A stretch of DNA of 64,000 nucleotides. Source: CBDBJL01 sp965206365 (lineage in GTDB: Bacteria > Pseudomonadota > Alphaproteobacteria > JABAAW01 > JAHZMA01). The number at the start of each line of letters is the position of its first letter. Within the stretch, counting starts at the first letter, position 1. Positions 1 to 8,315 of this stretch are shown here, piece by piece. The translations under genes and the position numbers were made by a program. The notes beneath the pieces were generated by a model. That model was not told the DNA's origin. It made no database searches and saw only the letters and a program-made list of their open reading frames with translations. The stretch is taken from the NCBI GenBank assembly GCA_965206365.1, contig CBDBJL010000009.1, forward strand, positions 1 to 64,000, written 5' to 3'.

Positions 1-587
1 TTGGTTTGGCGGTATAAATTATCGCCTAAAGCTTCTAAACCGGCATCATTAGCAAAAACTGCAATATCTAATTGTCCAACTTGTTGGGGAATAATTGCGC
101 CATCGGTATTTACAAAAACCTGACCATTTTGATTCACTGTAATCTCGGTGGCATTGGGAGGGATATCTACTTGTGGCTGGATCAGATAACCATCAACAGT
201 CACCAATTGGCCGTCTTGGTTGATTTGAAAAGAACCGGCTCGGCTATAAACATTTTCACCATTTGGATGCAGCACCTGAAAATAACCCCTGCCATTAATG
301 GCAAGATCTAATGAATTGTCTGTAGGCAGCAAATTCCCGGTAGTATGAATACGATAAACCCCCGATGTTCTTACGCCTAAACCAGCTTGCACGCCCACGG
401 GAACTGTTGTGCCATCATCGGATGAAATCGAACCGACTTGACGGATATTTTGATAGAACAAATCTTGAAACACTGCGCGAGATTTTTTAAAAGATGTGGT
501 GTTAAGGTTGGCAATATTATTGGCTGTGGTTTCCACCAAGAATTGTTGTGCCAACATTCCTGTAGCCCCGATATGTAATGCACGCAT
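1..587 (-). CDS. flgG: Flagellar basal-body rod protein FlgG (3' end outside window)
   Basis: Distal rod protein of the flagellar basal body, exported through the flagellar type III apparatus and located in the periplasm. The translation opens MRALHISGATGMLAQQF and then shows the rod/hook N-terminal signature VETTANNIANLNTTSFKKSR, followed by the LDLAINGRGYFQV motif (near residue 95) typical of FlgG/FlgF. About 195 of the usual 260 residues are present; the gene runs off the left edge. It follows flgF by about 30 bp on the same strand, so the pair is probably one transcript. The ATG at 587 gives the expected N-terminus. Confidence 0.95.
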   Translation of the reverse strand, partial: MRALHIGATGMLAQQFLVETTANNIANLNTTSFKKSRAVFQDLFYQNIRQVGSISSDDGTTVPVGVQAGLGVRTSGVYRIHTTGNLLPTDNSLDLAINGRGYFQVLHPNGENVYSRAGSFQINQDGQLVTVDGYLIQPQVDIPPNATEITVNQNGQVFVNTDGAIIPQQVGQLDIAVFANDAGLEALGDNLYRQT

Positions 588-618
588 GAGATGCTTCCCT
601 TTTTGCTAAATTTATTGG

Positions 619-1338
619 TTAAGAAATTTGTGTAAATACGGTAATAGATTTTTTTGAAATATCATCTTCTTGATCAATCAGATTTTTGACATATTGATTA
701 TCACGTTCTACTTTGATGAGTTTGACAAGCTCATTAATTGCACGAACATTGGAACCTTCGACATAACCTTGTTTCAAGATCGTATCAGGCCGTGGAACAG
801 GGGGATTAACGGCATGAAATAGGGTGTCGCCAGTTTTCTCCAAATCGCCAGGGAAATTAAAGTCAAACACCCCGATCGAGCCCACAGACAAGCCATCGGC
901 AACCACAAGCCCTTCTGCAGTAATATCAATACGTTCATAGGTGGCAGGTAGGGTAATGGGCTGGTTACTATTATCTAACACTTGGTAGCCATGGTTACTG
1001 ATCAGTTCGTTATTAAGATTAAGCGTAAACCTGCCTGCACGGGTATATTGGGTTTCGCCTGGTGTGTTTAAGGCAAAATAACCACTGCCTTGAATCGTAA
1101 AATCTAACGGATTGCCAGTTTGCTTCAAAATACCTTCTTCAGGGTTAGGGGTAATGTTAATCGGTTCTGAAAAAGAAATCGGTTCAGTGTTTTCAGGCGT
1201 TTCCACCAATTCATAAAACGAAACTCGGTCCGCACGAAATCCGTCGGTATTGCTATTGGCAATATTATTGGCAGTTACATCTAGCAGTTGACGCAACCCA
1301 ATCTGATAAGATAAACTCACATAAAGTGTGTTTTCCAT
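619..1338 (-). CDS. flgF: Flagellar basal-body rod protein FlgF
   Basis: Proximal rod protein of the flagellum, 239 residues, a usual length for FlgF. The N-terminal rod motif reads LLDVTANNIANSNTDGFRAD, and LDFTIQGSGYFALNTPG is the central flagellar-basal-body motif. The C-terminus carries the coiled segment INELVKLIKVERDNQYV that pairs with the N-terminal helix in rod and hook subunits. It is transcribed ahead of flgG. A sigma-54-like -24/-12 element lies about 65-80 bp upstream of the start codon, which fits late flagellar gene control in alphaproteobacteria. FlgF and FlgG are close paralogues; the shorter N-terminus and the order before flgG support FlgF. Confidence 0.93.
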   Translation of the reverse strand: MENTLYVSLSYQIGLRQLLDVTANNIANSNTDGFRADRVSFYELVETPENTEPISFSEPINITPNPEEGILKQTGNPLDFTIQGSGYFALNTPGETQYTRAGRFTLNLNNELISNHGYQVLDNSNQPITLPATYERIDITAEGLVVADGLSVGSIGVFDFNFPGDLEKTGDTLFHAVNPPVPRPDTILKQGYVEGSNVRAINELVKLIKVERDNQYVKNLIDQEDDISKKSITVFTQIS

Positions 1339-1402
1339 AGTAAAAATCCCTTGTAGTTTTTTCGATCATGTTTGGATCGTAAAATATTATGCCTGTAACA
1401 AA

Positions 1403-1418
1403 GCAAAAAATATGCCAA
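1403..1418 (-). promoter_or_regulatory. Sigma-54 (-24/-12) promoter of flgF-flgG
   Basis: On the minus strand the sequence reads TTGGCATATTTTTTGC, with GG and GC separated by exactly 10 bases, as in the RpoN consensus TGGCAC-N5-TTGC. It lies 65-80 bp upstream of the flgF start. An almost identical element precedes flgE at 53136-53150. Late flagellar genes of several alphaproteobacteria are known to use sigma-54; assignment here is by motif only. Confidence 0.75.
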
Positions 1419-1594
1419 AAATAGCAGAAATTATTTATTGCGAACCTATAATGCATTAATAAAAAGATTGTGAATGTTTTCAAAATCACTGCAAGTTTGA
1501 TTGATTGGCTTGTTTAAGAATATTTTGCATAAAGTATGATTATTTTCTTGCGCATTAGGGGTAAGGTTTACTATATTAAAATCAAGCATAAGAT

Positions 1595-1618
1595 GTTAAA
1601 TATCTGTGGATATTTAAC
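1595..1618. promoter_or_regulatory. Perfect 10-bp inverted repeat in the flgF/fliL divergent region
   Basis: GTTAAATATC and GATATTTAAC flank a 4-base spacer TGTG, giving a perfect 10-bp dyad in the 517-bp gap between the divergent flgF and fliL genes (1339-1855). It could be an operator for a dimeric regulator or a short RNA hairpin; no run of T follows, so a terminator is unlikely. A weaker dyad CTTAA-N6-TTAAG lies at about 1638-1653. Apart from these and the sigma-54 element I see no gene in the gap. The two TTAA blocks recall CtrA half-sites but do not have the 7-base spacing. Confidence 0.45.
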
Positions 1619-1855
1619 AAAGTGGCATCTCGTGAATCTTAATATTTTTTAAGATCTAGTGTTCATAAATAGATGGGCATCGCCGTTTCATGGTTTGAAT
1701 TTTCATCTTTGCTAATGATAATCGTAAAATGGAGGGAAGCTTGTTACGCATAGTTGTTGTGTGACGGTTGTTTTTTGGGTAAAGATGTTTTGCATATCTA
1801 ACGTATGGGGATGTGCATAATTTTAGAAATATTGAATAATGGATAGGGTTACGTA

Positions 1856-2362
1856 ATGGTAAATACCGAGCAATCTCAAGCGCATAGTAAGCGCCATTAT
1901 GTTGTTGTATTTTTTATTATTTTTGCGCTTCTTATGGGCGGGTTGTTGTTTTTTTTAGAAAAAACAGTGGGTTTGCGAACATTATTAGACCCTTCCGCAG
2001 GTGTTCAAGAAGAAGTAAAACTTAAGAAAGATAGTGCCAATCGGGTTATTAAAAATCGTCGTTACATGCCAATTTCAGATGTGATTACCGTAACGTTACG
2101 GGATGAACAGCAACGGCCGGTATTTTTAGCTGTTGGGCTTACCTTTGAGCTAGCCCAAGACAGTGATGAAGGGCAAATTAAAAAAGTTTTGCCAATTATT
2201 CGTGATTCTGCAGTTACATATTTACGAGGAGTTCGTCCTGATGAACTTTCAGGAACGCAAGGCATCTATCGAATTCGAGAAGAATTATTGTTTCGAGTGA
2301 ATCGAATTATTGCCCCGGTAACGATTAATGATATTTTGTTTCATGAGTTTACGTTGCAATAA
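1856..2362 (+). CDS. fliL: Flagellar basal body-associated protein FliL
   Basis: Inner-membrane protein that sits beside the stators and supports motor torque. The 168-residue product has one N-terminal transmembrane segment at about residues 17-35 (VVVFFIIFALLMGGLLFF) and a periplasmic FliL domain with PVFLAVGLTFELAQDS and the family C-terminus VTINDILFHEFTLQ. It begins the rightward operon fliL-fliM-DUF6468-motE-like, with 60 bp to fliM. The size and the ending in FTLQ fit the family. No obvious housekeeping promoter was identified in the long upstream gap. Confidence 0.92.
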   Translation: MVNTEQSQAHSKRHYVVVFFIIFALLMGGLLFFLEKTVGLRTLLDPSAGVQEEVKLKKDSANRVIKNRRYMPISDVITVTLRDEQQRPVFLAVGLTFELAQDSDEGQIKKVLPIIRDSAVTYLRGVRPDELSGTQGIYRIREELLFRVNRIIAPVTINDILFHEFTLQ

Positions 2363-2422
2363 AAAATAGGAAAGTTTGCTTGGGGAAGGGATGAAAAAGG
2401 TTTTTTTTGAAAGTAGGTTGAA

Positions 2423-3406
2423 ATGGGTGGTAATGAAGATCTAGAGGATGCATCCTTTCTAGAGCAAACTGAGATTGATAGTATTCTTGGGATTCAAAAG
2501 GTAGATGATGAAGATAAGGTTGGGCTCGCGCTACTTTTGGAGAGTAGTAAAGTAGGCTTTCAGCGGTTACCAGGGCTTGAAGCTACGTATGAGCGTTTTG
2601 TTCGTTTGGTTACGAGTTCATTGCGTCATTTCTCGGCAGAGAATGTAGAAATTAACTTCGACACCTTAAATCCGCTTAGATTTGGTGATTATTTAAATTC
2701 AGTACCTTTGCCAGCGATGGTTGCGATTTTCAAAGCCGAGGAATGGGAAGGTTTTGGGATTATTACGGTTTCTAGCCAATTGATTTACTCTTTGCTTGAT
2801 GTTTTGCTCGGTGGCAGGCGTTCTTCGCAAATTCGTGTTGAGGGACGTGCTTACTCGGTCATTGAAATTAATATTGTTGAGCGGTTAATATCTGTAATTT
2901 TAGAAAATTTAGCGATTGCTTTTGGTCCTTTCTCTGCGGTAAATTTTCAATATGAACGTATGGAAACGAATCCGCGTTTTGCCTCGGTAGCTTTGCCCAC
3001 AAATGCCACTACGGTGGCACGATTTCATGTTGATATTGAAGATCGTACCGGAAGTTTTGAAATTGTTTTGCCCTATTCTACTTTGGAACCAATTCGTTCG
3101 CAATTAAGTCAACTTTTTATGGGTGAGAATTTTGGTGATGATACGAATTGGTCGCGCCATTTTACGGGTGTGATTAAAGGGTCTCATATTGAGATCGAAG
3201 CTGTGCTTCACGAGATGGAGGTGTCGATGGATGAGGTTGTTAACTGGGAAGTTGGCTCTATTATCGATCTGGAGATTCCGCCCGATAAATTGGTGATTGT
3301 CCGAAGTGCAAAAACAGCGATTTATGAAGGTTTGATTGGTGAGATCAAAGGGCATGTTGCTGTTAAACTTGTTAGTCAGGTTGAAGAGAAAATCGAGGAT
3401 GAGTAA
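2423..3406 (+). CDS. fliM: Flagellar motor switch protein FliM
   Basis: C-ring component that binds phosphorylated CheY and sets the direction of rotation. The 327-residue product has an acidic N-terminal segment (EQTEIDSILGIQ), which corresponds to the CheY-binding part, then the CheC-like middle domain with FGDYLNSVPLPAM and LLDVLLGGRRSS, and a C-terminal SpoA domain ending near residue 320 (EVGSIIDLEIPPDKLVIV). Length is typical. The stop overlaps the start of the next gene by one base (TAATG), which suggests translational coupling to the DUF6468 gene. Confidence 0.95.
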   Translation: MGGNEDLEDASFLEQTEIDSILGIQKVDDEDKVGLALLLESSKVGFQRLPGLEATYERFVRLVTSSLRHFSAENVEINFDTLNPLRFGDYLNSVPLPAMVAIFKAEEWEGFGIITVSSQLIYSLLDVLLGGRRSSQIRVEGRAYSVIEINIVERLISVILENLAIAFGPFSAVNFQYERMETNPRFASVALPTNATTVARFHVDIEDRTGSFEIVLPYSTLEPIRSQLSQLFMGENFGDDTNWSRHFTGVIKGSHIEIEAVLHEMEVSMDEVVNWEVGSIIDLEIPPDKLVIVRSAKTAIYEGLIGEIKGHVAVKLVSQVEEKIEDE

Positions 3407-3831
3407 TGTTAAATATTTTTTTTGATATTGTTCTTATGGGTCTTTGTATTATTGTTTTAATTTATCTTTTTAAAATGCGAAATGCGGTTTTAACCCTGCA
3501 TGAAAGCCGCGGTGAATTAAAAAATGTGATCAAAGATTTTTCGGAAAATATTGTTCGTGCGGAAGCTGCGGTTACGAGTTTGAAAAATTCGGGAAGTAAA
3601 AATTTAACGGCGATTCAAAATGCCAGTAAAAAAGCAATTAATTTGTATGATGATTTAGAATTTTTAATTCATCGTGGCAGTGATATTGCAGATCGACTGG
3701 AAGCTATTTCTTATCAAAGTCGGGAAAAAATTGAACAAAATGATCTTAAAGCAAAAAAACGGAAAAAATTAACGAAAGATCAAATATCCGAGGAAGATAA
3801 TCTTTTAGAAAGTTTAGGGAATTTACGTTAA
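3406..3831 (+). CDS. DUF6468 family flagellar-associated membrane protein
   Basis: Small membrane protein of 141 residues with one N-terminal transmembrane helix (residues 4-22, IFFDIVLMGLCIIVLIYLF) and a long cytoplasmic helical region with the segment HESRGELKNVIKDFSENI. The pattern matches DUF6468 proteins, which alphaproteobacteria commonly encode between fliM and a MotE-like gene; I recall this from family context and cannot run a profile. Both boundaries overlap neighbours by one base (TAATG), so it is translated as part of the fliM operon. The molecular role is not established; an accessory function in flagellar assembly or placement is inference. Confidence 0.8.
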   Translation: MLNIFFDIVLMGLCIIVLIYLFKMRNAVLTLHESRGELKNVIKDFSENIVRAEAAVTSLKNSGSKNLTAIQNASKKAINLYDDLEFLIHRGSDIADRLEAISYQSREKIEQNDLKAKKRKKLTKDQISEEDNLLESLGNLR

Positions 3832-4799
3832 TGAGTAATAAGTTAAAATCATCGCCTGAAGATTTATATGCTTTTATGAAAAATACAGAGCAATCGCGAG
3901 CCAAGCAAAAAAAAATGCAAGCGATACAAAAGAAACCCAACCCCGATATGACGGCATCTTCAGCGCAAAAAACATCATGGTTGGATGCGCTTGATGAAGA
4001 AGAAGCTGCTGAACAAGCGCAAATTTTGGCAAAATCACGAAAACCCCCAGCAAGTTTTATGAGTCGTGGCTCTGTGCTTGCGGGGTGCTGTGCGGTTGTG
4101 GCGGTAATTGTTACCATGAAATTTGCCAGTATTATTGCGGGAATTACTGCGCAAAATAATTTTTCTGGTTTTCTAGAAAAATTATTAGATAATTCTGTAG
4201 ATTCTTCGTTTGCGCAAGAAGATGATGGTGAATCACTCTTTGGTGGGACTGAACGTAAGGATCAGGTGGAAACAACTGAATCTAGGGAATTGGCAGATGC
4301 AGCAAGAACGCCCTTAGACGAAAAAGATATTGCTGAAGGTGAGATTAGTACTTTGCTAAAACGGAATATTAAAGGTAAAGTGCAACAGCTTTCGGAACGC
4401 GAGCAGAGCTTAAAGACTTTTGAGGCGATGTTGCGGATTACCGAAGAGCGATTGCAAAGAAAGCAAGGGGCATTAGAGCAAACGAAAAATGAAATTAAAG
4501 GTTTGCTAGAAGAATATGGCAAGGCACAAGATGGTGAACAAGATCGGTTGGTAGGGATTTATGCAAGCATACCGCCTAAACGCGCCGCGATCATTTTCAA
4601 TGAATTGGATACTGATATTATCACTGGGTTAATGACACGGATGCCAGCGCGTAAAGCAGCGCAAATTTTGGGTTATATGCTGCCTGAAAAAGCACGTTTG
4701 GTTACCGAATCTCTTTCTAGTAAGGGGCAAAGTGCTATTGTTAATGTTCAAGCTGAAGAAGAAAAAGAAAGTGCTTTAACAAAAGCGTTGGCAAAATAA
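3831..4799 (+). CDS. MotE-like flagellar motor chaperone (MgtE N-terminal type domain)
   Basis: The 322-residue protein has a charged N-terminal cytoplasmic tail, a single transmembrane segment at about residues 80-105 (VLAGCCAVVAVIVTMKF...), a coiled coil at about 180-230, and a C-terminal helical domain with AAIIFNELDTDIITGLMTRM and AAQILGYMLPEKA. That end is the MgtE_N/FliG-like fold seen in MotE, the periplasmic chaperone for MotC stators in rhizobia. Gene position after fliM and DUF6468 supports a flagellar role. The exact partner is inferred. The hisB gene starts 10 bp downstream, so the transcript may continue into histidine genes. Confidence 0.8.
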   Translation: MSNKLKSSPEDLYAFMKNTEQSRAKQKKMQAIQKKPNPDMTASSAQKTSWLDALDEEEAAEQAQILAKSRKPPASFMSRGSVLAGCCAVVAVIVTMKFASIIAGITAQNNFSGFLEKLLDNSVDSSFAQEDDGESLFGGTERKDQVETTESRELADAARTPLDEKDIAEGEISTLLKRNIKGKVQQLSEREQSLKTFEAMLRITEERLQRKQGALEQTKNEIKGLLEEYGKAQDGEQDRLVGIYASIPPKRAAIIFNELDTDIITGLMTRMPARKAAQILGYMLPEKARLVTESLSSKGQSAIVNVQAEEEKESALTKALAK

Positions 4800-4809
4800 A
4801 TAAGGAAGT

Positions 4810-5421
4810 ATGATGCGTTGTAGTGAAATTAATCGAAAAACGAATGAAACAAATATCGCTGTCAAGCTCAATATAGATGGTGTTGGTTGCGCAAAGATTA
4901 CGACAAAGGCCGGTTTTTTCAATCATATGTTAGAGCAATTATCGTATCATAGTTTAATGGATATCACTCTTGATGGTGCGGGTGATGAACATATTGATTT
5001 TCATCATTTGGTTGAAGATTGTGGTTACGCGCTTGGGCAGGCTGTATCAAAGGCTTTGGGCGCGCGACAATCAATTGCGCGTTATGGGTTTTGTTACGCA
5101 CCCATGGATGAGAGTTTGGCGCGTGCTGTGATTGATATTTCAGGGCGTCCAGCCTTGGTTTGTTGTTTAGGGTTGGATACAGCCAAAATTGGTGATTTTG
5201 ATGTTGAACTTTTTCCGGAATTTTTCAAGGCTTTCTCGCAAGCTATGGGGGCAGCCTTGCATATTGAAGTATTTTATGGTAGTAATAATCATCATCGAAT
5301 TGAGGCCACCTTTAAGGCGGTAGCAATGGCGCTTCGTCAGGCGGTGGCTTTAGATGTACAAAAGGATGGTAAGGTGCCTTCTACAAAGGGTTCTTTGGGT
5401 GGTGTTTTCGGTAGTTCGTAG
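4810..5421 (+). CDS. hisB: Imidazoleglycerol-phosphate dehydratase
   Basis: Catalyses dehydration of imidazole glycerol phosphate to imidazole acetol phosphate in histidine biosynthesis. At 203 residues it is the monofunctional form. Metal-binding motifs are visible: FFNHMLEQLSYHS, IDFHHLVEDCG and NNHHRIEATFKA, and the family C-terminus PSTKGSLGG is present. It opens the cluster hisB-hisH-hisA-hisF-hisE, with hisH beginning immediately after its stop. Start: two tandem ATGs at 4810 and 4813, preceded by AAGGAAG. Confidence 0.96.
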   Translation: MMRCSEINRKTNETNIAVKLNIDGVGCAKITTKAGFFNHMLEQLSYHSLMDITLDGAGDEHIDFHHLVEDCGYALGQAVSKALGARQSIARYGFCYAPMDESLARAVIDISGRPALVCCLGLDTAKIGDFDVELFPEFFKAFSQAMGAALHIEVFYGSNNHHRIEATFKAVAMALRQAVALDVQKDGKVPSTKGSLGGVFGSS

Positions 5422-6084
5422 ATGTTGAAAACAGTTTTGATTGATTATGGGGGAGGGAATATTGCGTCTGCCTATAATGCATTGCAGCAGGTAGCCCCGA
5501 ACAATATGGTGATCTCCATTGGCGAGCGTGCAAAAGATATTCAGCAGGCGGATTATTTGGTTTTACCAGGGCAGGGTGCGTTTGCTGGTTGTATGAAAAA
5601 TTTACGAAGTCGGGAGCAATGGATTTCTAGTTTGAATGATAAGGTTTTGCAAGGGGCGACACCATTTTTGGGGATCTGTGTGGGCATGCAGATTATGATG
5701 CAAAAAGGGAACGAAAATGGGGTTTGTCGGGGATTAGGCTGGCTGGATGGTGAAATTACTAAGCTTAAAGCAGGTGTGCAAGTGAATGATACGATGATGG
5801 ATAAACAAGTGCAGATTAAAATTCCACAAATGGGATGGAATGAAATTTATTACTGCAAGCAGCACCCGGTATGGGGAGATGTTGCGGAAGGGAGCAATAT
5901 GTATTTTGTGCATTCTTATGGGCAAATTGAAATGAACCAAGATGTATTGGCATTTTGTGAATATGGTGGCAAGATTGCCGCGATAATGGGGCGTGATAAT
6001 ATGATCGGGTTTCAATTTCATGCCGAAAAAAGCCATAATTCTGGCATACAATTAATTAACAATTTTTTACAGTGGAAGCCATGA
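5422..6084 (+). CDS. hisH: Imidazole glycerol phosphate synthase, glutaminase subunit HisH
   Basis: Supplies ammonia from glutamine to HisF. Class I glutamine amidotransferase of 220 residues with the nucleophile Cys near residue 86 in GICVGMQ, the oxyanion strand PGQGAFAGCM, and the His-Glu pair in FQFHAEKSHNSG near residue 200. HAEKS replaces the usual HPEKS but keeps the catalytic His and Glu. The stop overlaps hisA by four bases (ATGA). It starts directly after the hisB stop. Confidence 0.95.
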   Translation: MLKTVLIDYGGGNIASAYNALQQVAPNNMVISIGERAKDIQQADYLVLPGQGAFAGCMKNLRSREQWISSLNDKVLQGATPFLGICVGMQIMMQKGNENGVCRGLGWLDGEITKLKAGVQVNDTMMDKQVQIKIPQMGWNEIYYCKQHPVWGDVAEGSNMYFVHSYGQIEMNQDVLAFCEYGGKIAAIMGRDNMIGFQFHAEKSHNSGIQLINNFLQWKP

Positions 6085-6812
6085 TTTTTTTTCCAGCAAT
6101 TGATTTGAAAGATGGGCAATGTGTTCGCTTGTTACGAGGCGATATGAACCTAGCAACAACTTATAACCAGCAACCTTTAATGCAGGCTCAGTTTTTTGCT
6201 GAAAATGGCGCACGCTATTTGCATGTTGTGGATTTAGATTCAGCTGCTGCTGGCGGAGGTGATAAAAATAGCGATGCGATTGTGGATATTATTAAAAATG
6301 TTGATATTCCGGTACAGATTGGTGGTGGGATCCGAACTATGAATCAGTTAGAATCTTGGCTAAAATGCGGTGTTAAGCGAGTGATTTTAGGAACAGCAAC
6401 CGTTAAGAATCCCGAATTTGCACGCCAAGCCTGTAAAAATTTTCCGGATCAAGTTGTGCTTGCGATTGATGCAAAGGGTGATAAAGTAGCCCTTGAAGGT
6501 TGGGTAGAAATTAGTGAAATGGATGCGTATCAGCTTGCGTTGGATTTTGCCGATGCGGGTGCGGCCGCCATTATTTATACGGATATTAATCGTGATGGTG
6601 CTTTATTAGGGCCTAATTTGGCTGCGGTTGCGCTGATGGTTGAAAAAACAAATATTCCGGTGATCGCTTCAGGTGGGGTGGCACGCTTGGGCGATGTTGC
6701 TAATTTGGCAAAGATTCCTAAACTTGCAGGTGTGATTTGTGGGCGCGCCTTGTATGATGAAAAATTTACCATTGCTGAGGCTATTCAGGTAACAGAAGAT
6801 CCAAATGCTTAA
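6081..6812 (+). CDS. hisA: ProFAR isomerase HisA
   Basis: Isomerises the phosphoribosylformimino intermediate in histidine biosynthesis. TIM barrel with FFPAIDLKDGQCVRL at the N-terminus (catalytic Asp in AIDLKDG) and YTDINRDGALLGPN in the second half (second catalytic Asp), plus phosphate loops QIGGGIRT and ASGGVARLGD. I prefer the ATG at 6081, which overlaps the hisH stop as ATGA, over a GTG at 6072; it gives 243 residues and the canonical N-terminus. The 3' end overlaps hisF by eight bases. Confidence 0.95.
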   Translation: MIFFPAIDLKDGQCVRLLRGDMNLATTYNQQPLMQAQFFAENGARYLHVVDLDSAAAGGGDKNSDAIVDIIKNVDIPVQIGGGIRTMNQLESWLKCGVKRVILGTATVKNPEFARQACKNFPDQVVLAIDAKGDKVALEGWVEISEMDAYQLALDFADAGAAAIIYTDINRDGALLGPNLAAVALMVEKTNIPVIASGGVARLGDVANLAKIPKLAGVICGRALYDEKFTIAEAIQVTEDPNA

Positions 6813-7572
6813 AAAACGGGTTATTCCCTGTTTAGATGTAAAAGCTGGTAGAGTTGTTAAGGGAATTAATTTTAAGAATTTACGCGATGCCGGAGACCCT
6901 GTGGAACAAGCGGTACTTTATAGCCGCGAAGGTGCTGATGAGTTAATTTTTTTGGATATTACCGCATCTAGTGATAATCGTGATACGCTTTATGATGTGG
7001 TTAAACAGACAGCAGAAAATGTTTTTATTCCTCTAACTGTAGGTGGGGGAGTGAAAACGCTAGAAAATATTAGAACTTTATTGCTAGCCGGCGCTGATAA
7101 AGTTTCGATTAATAGTGCGGCTGTGCTGGATCCTGATTTCATACGTCAAGCAGCAGAAATTTGCGGAAGCCAATGTATTGTTGTTGCAATCGATGCGCGC
7201 AAGAATGGGAAAAGCTGGCAAGTTTATACTCATGGCGGGCAACGTGAAACAGGGTTAGATGCGCTAGATTGGGCAGAAAAAATGGTATCTTTCGGTGCCG
7301 GAGAATTGTTGGTAACTTCGATGGACCGTGATGGTACAGGGGAAGGTTTTGATAATGAGTTAATGTCTGCTTTGAACCGGCGCGTTGGTGTGCCTTTGGT
7401 GGCTTCAGGTGGCGTTGGGCAGTTGCAAGATTTTGTCGATGGTGTTTGTATAGGGCAAGCAGATGCTGTGTTGGCAGCTTCGGTTTTTCATTTTGGTGTT
7501 TTTACAATTGCACAGGTAAAAGATTATATGCATGAACAGGGCATTGCGGTTAGGCGGAATTCAAGGAAATAG
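6805..7572 (+). CDS. hisF: Imidazole glycerol phosphate synthase, cyclase subunit HisF
   Basis: Cyclase that uses ammonia from HisH to make imidazole glycerol phosphate and AICAR. 255 residues; catalytic Asp in PCLDVKAGRVVKG and in TSMDRDGTGEGFD, phosphate-binding loops TVGGGVKT and ASGGVGQLQD. The N-terminal MLKKRVIPCLDVK is canonical. The start lies inside the end of hisA, so the two are probably translationally coupled, and HisF and HisH will form one enzyme. Confidence 0.96.
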   Translation: MLKKRVIPCLDVKAGRVVKGINFKNLRDAGDPVEQAVLYSREGADELIFLDITASSDNRDTLYDVVKQTAENVFIPLTVGGGVKTLENIRTLLLAGADKVSINSAAVLDPDFIRQAAEICGSQCIVVAIDARKNGKSWQVYTHGGQRETGLDALDWAEKMVSFGAGELLVTSMDRDGTGEGFDNELMSALNRRVGVPLVASGGVGQLQDFVDGVCIGQADAVLAASVFHFGVFTIAQVKDYMHEQGIAVRRNSRK

Positions 7573-7581
7573 TTGCGAGTA

Positions 7582-7875
7582 ATGGATTTACAAGAATTAG
7601 AAAAAATTATTGCTTTAAGAATTGACGAAGGCGAAAAAGAATCATACACTTGCCAGTTAGTGAGTGATGGGGTCGCTCGTATCGCTAAGAAATTTGGTGA
7701 AGAGGCTGTGGAAACTCTGATTGAAGGTATTAGGGCTGAGCGTTCTTTGCTGATTAGCGAAAGTGCTGATATGCTCTATCATTGGCTATTATTGTTAAAG
7801 GTTAATGATGTAGATGTTGCGAGTATTTATGACGAATTACAACAAAGGCATTTGAAAAATTGTAAGAAAAGGTAG
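7582..7875 (+). CDS. hisE: Phosphoribosyl-ATP pyrophosphatase HisE
   Basis: Hydrolyses phosphoribosyl-ATP to phosphoribosyl-AMP, step two of histidine biosynthesis. The helical MazG-like fold is recognisable from SYTCQLVSDGVARIAKKFGE, EAVETLIEG and ESADMLYHWLLLL, which hold the metal-binding acidic residues. A TTG at 7573 directly after the hisF stop is possible, but the ATG at 7582 gives the normal N-terminus (MDLQELEKIIALR) and 97 residues. The partner hisI gene is not in this window. Confidence 0.92.
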   Translation: MDLQELEKIIALRIDEGEKESYTCQLVSDGVARIAKKFGEEAVETLIEGIRAERSLLISESADMLYHWLLLLKVNDVDVASIYDELQQRHLKNCKKR

Positions 7876-7881
7876 ATATTT

Positions 7882-8244
7882 ATGGTATATGATGATGAGA
7901 ATATTTTTGGAAAAATACTACGTGGCGAGCTGCCTTGTAACAAAATATACGAGGATGTTCATGTTGTAGCATTTCATGATATTAAACCGCAAACGAAAAT
8001 CCATGCTTTGATTGTACCCAAAGGGCAATATACCGATATGAGTGATTTCAGTCAAAATGCGAGTGATGCAGAAATTGTTGGTTTTTCGCGCGGAATTCAC
8101 AAAATTGCTGAATATTTAGGTGTTGAGGAAACTGGATATCGTTTAATTAGTAATACCGGGCAGGATGGGAACCAAGAAGTTGCACATTTTCACATTCATA
8201 TTATGGGTGGCGAGCAATTAGGTTCTATTATCCCGAAAAATTAG
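7882..8244 (+). CDS. HIT family nucleotide hydrolase (HinT type)
   Basis: 120 residues with the histidine triad AHFHIHIMGG near the C-terminus and the N-terminal NIFGKILRGELPCNKIYED typical of HinT-like purine nucleoside phosphoramidases. It begins 6 bp after hisE, and hisE-HIT adjacency is common in alphaproteobacteria, so it is the last gene of the his transcript. Substrate in vivo is not known from the sequence. It ends convergent with the threonine deaminase gene; no clear terminator hairpin is visible in the 71-bp gap. Confidence 0.92.
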   Translation: MVYDDENIFGKILRGELPCNKIYEDVHVVAFHDIKPQTKIHALIVPKGQYTDMSDFSQNASDAEIVGFSRGIHKIAEYLGVEETGYRLISNTGQDGNQEVAHFHIHIMGGEQLGSIIPKN

Positions 8245-8315
8245 AAAAACAAGACCCATATTCAATTTTTGCCCATGTCAAGTTTCTGGAGCGAGTTTTG
8301 GATAGAAATTGCGGA

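Noticed and set aside
377..583. 68-codon leftward ORF inside flgG
   Set aside because: Out-of-frame shadow of flgG, whose true frame has the rod motifs.
1580..1655. CtrA binding site (TTAA-N7-TTAA) upstream of fliL
   Set aside because: TTAA blocks are present, but spacings are 6 or 14, not 7.
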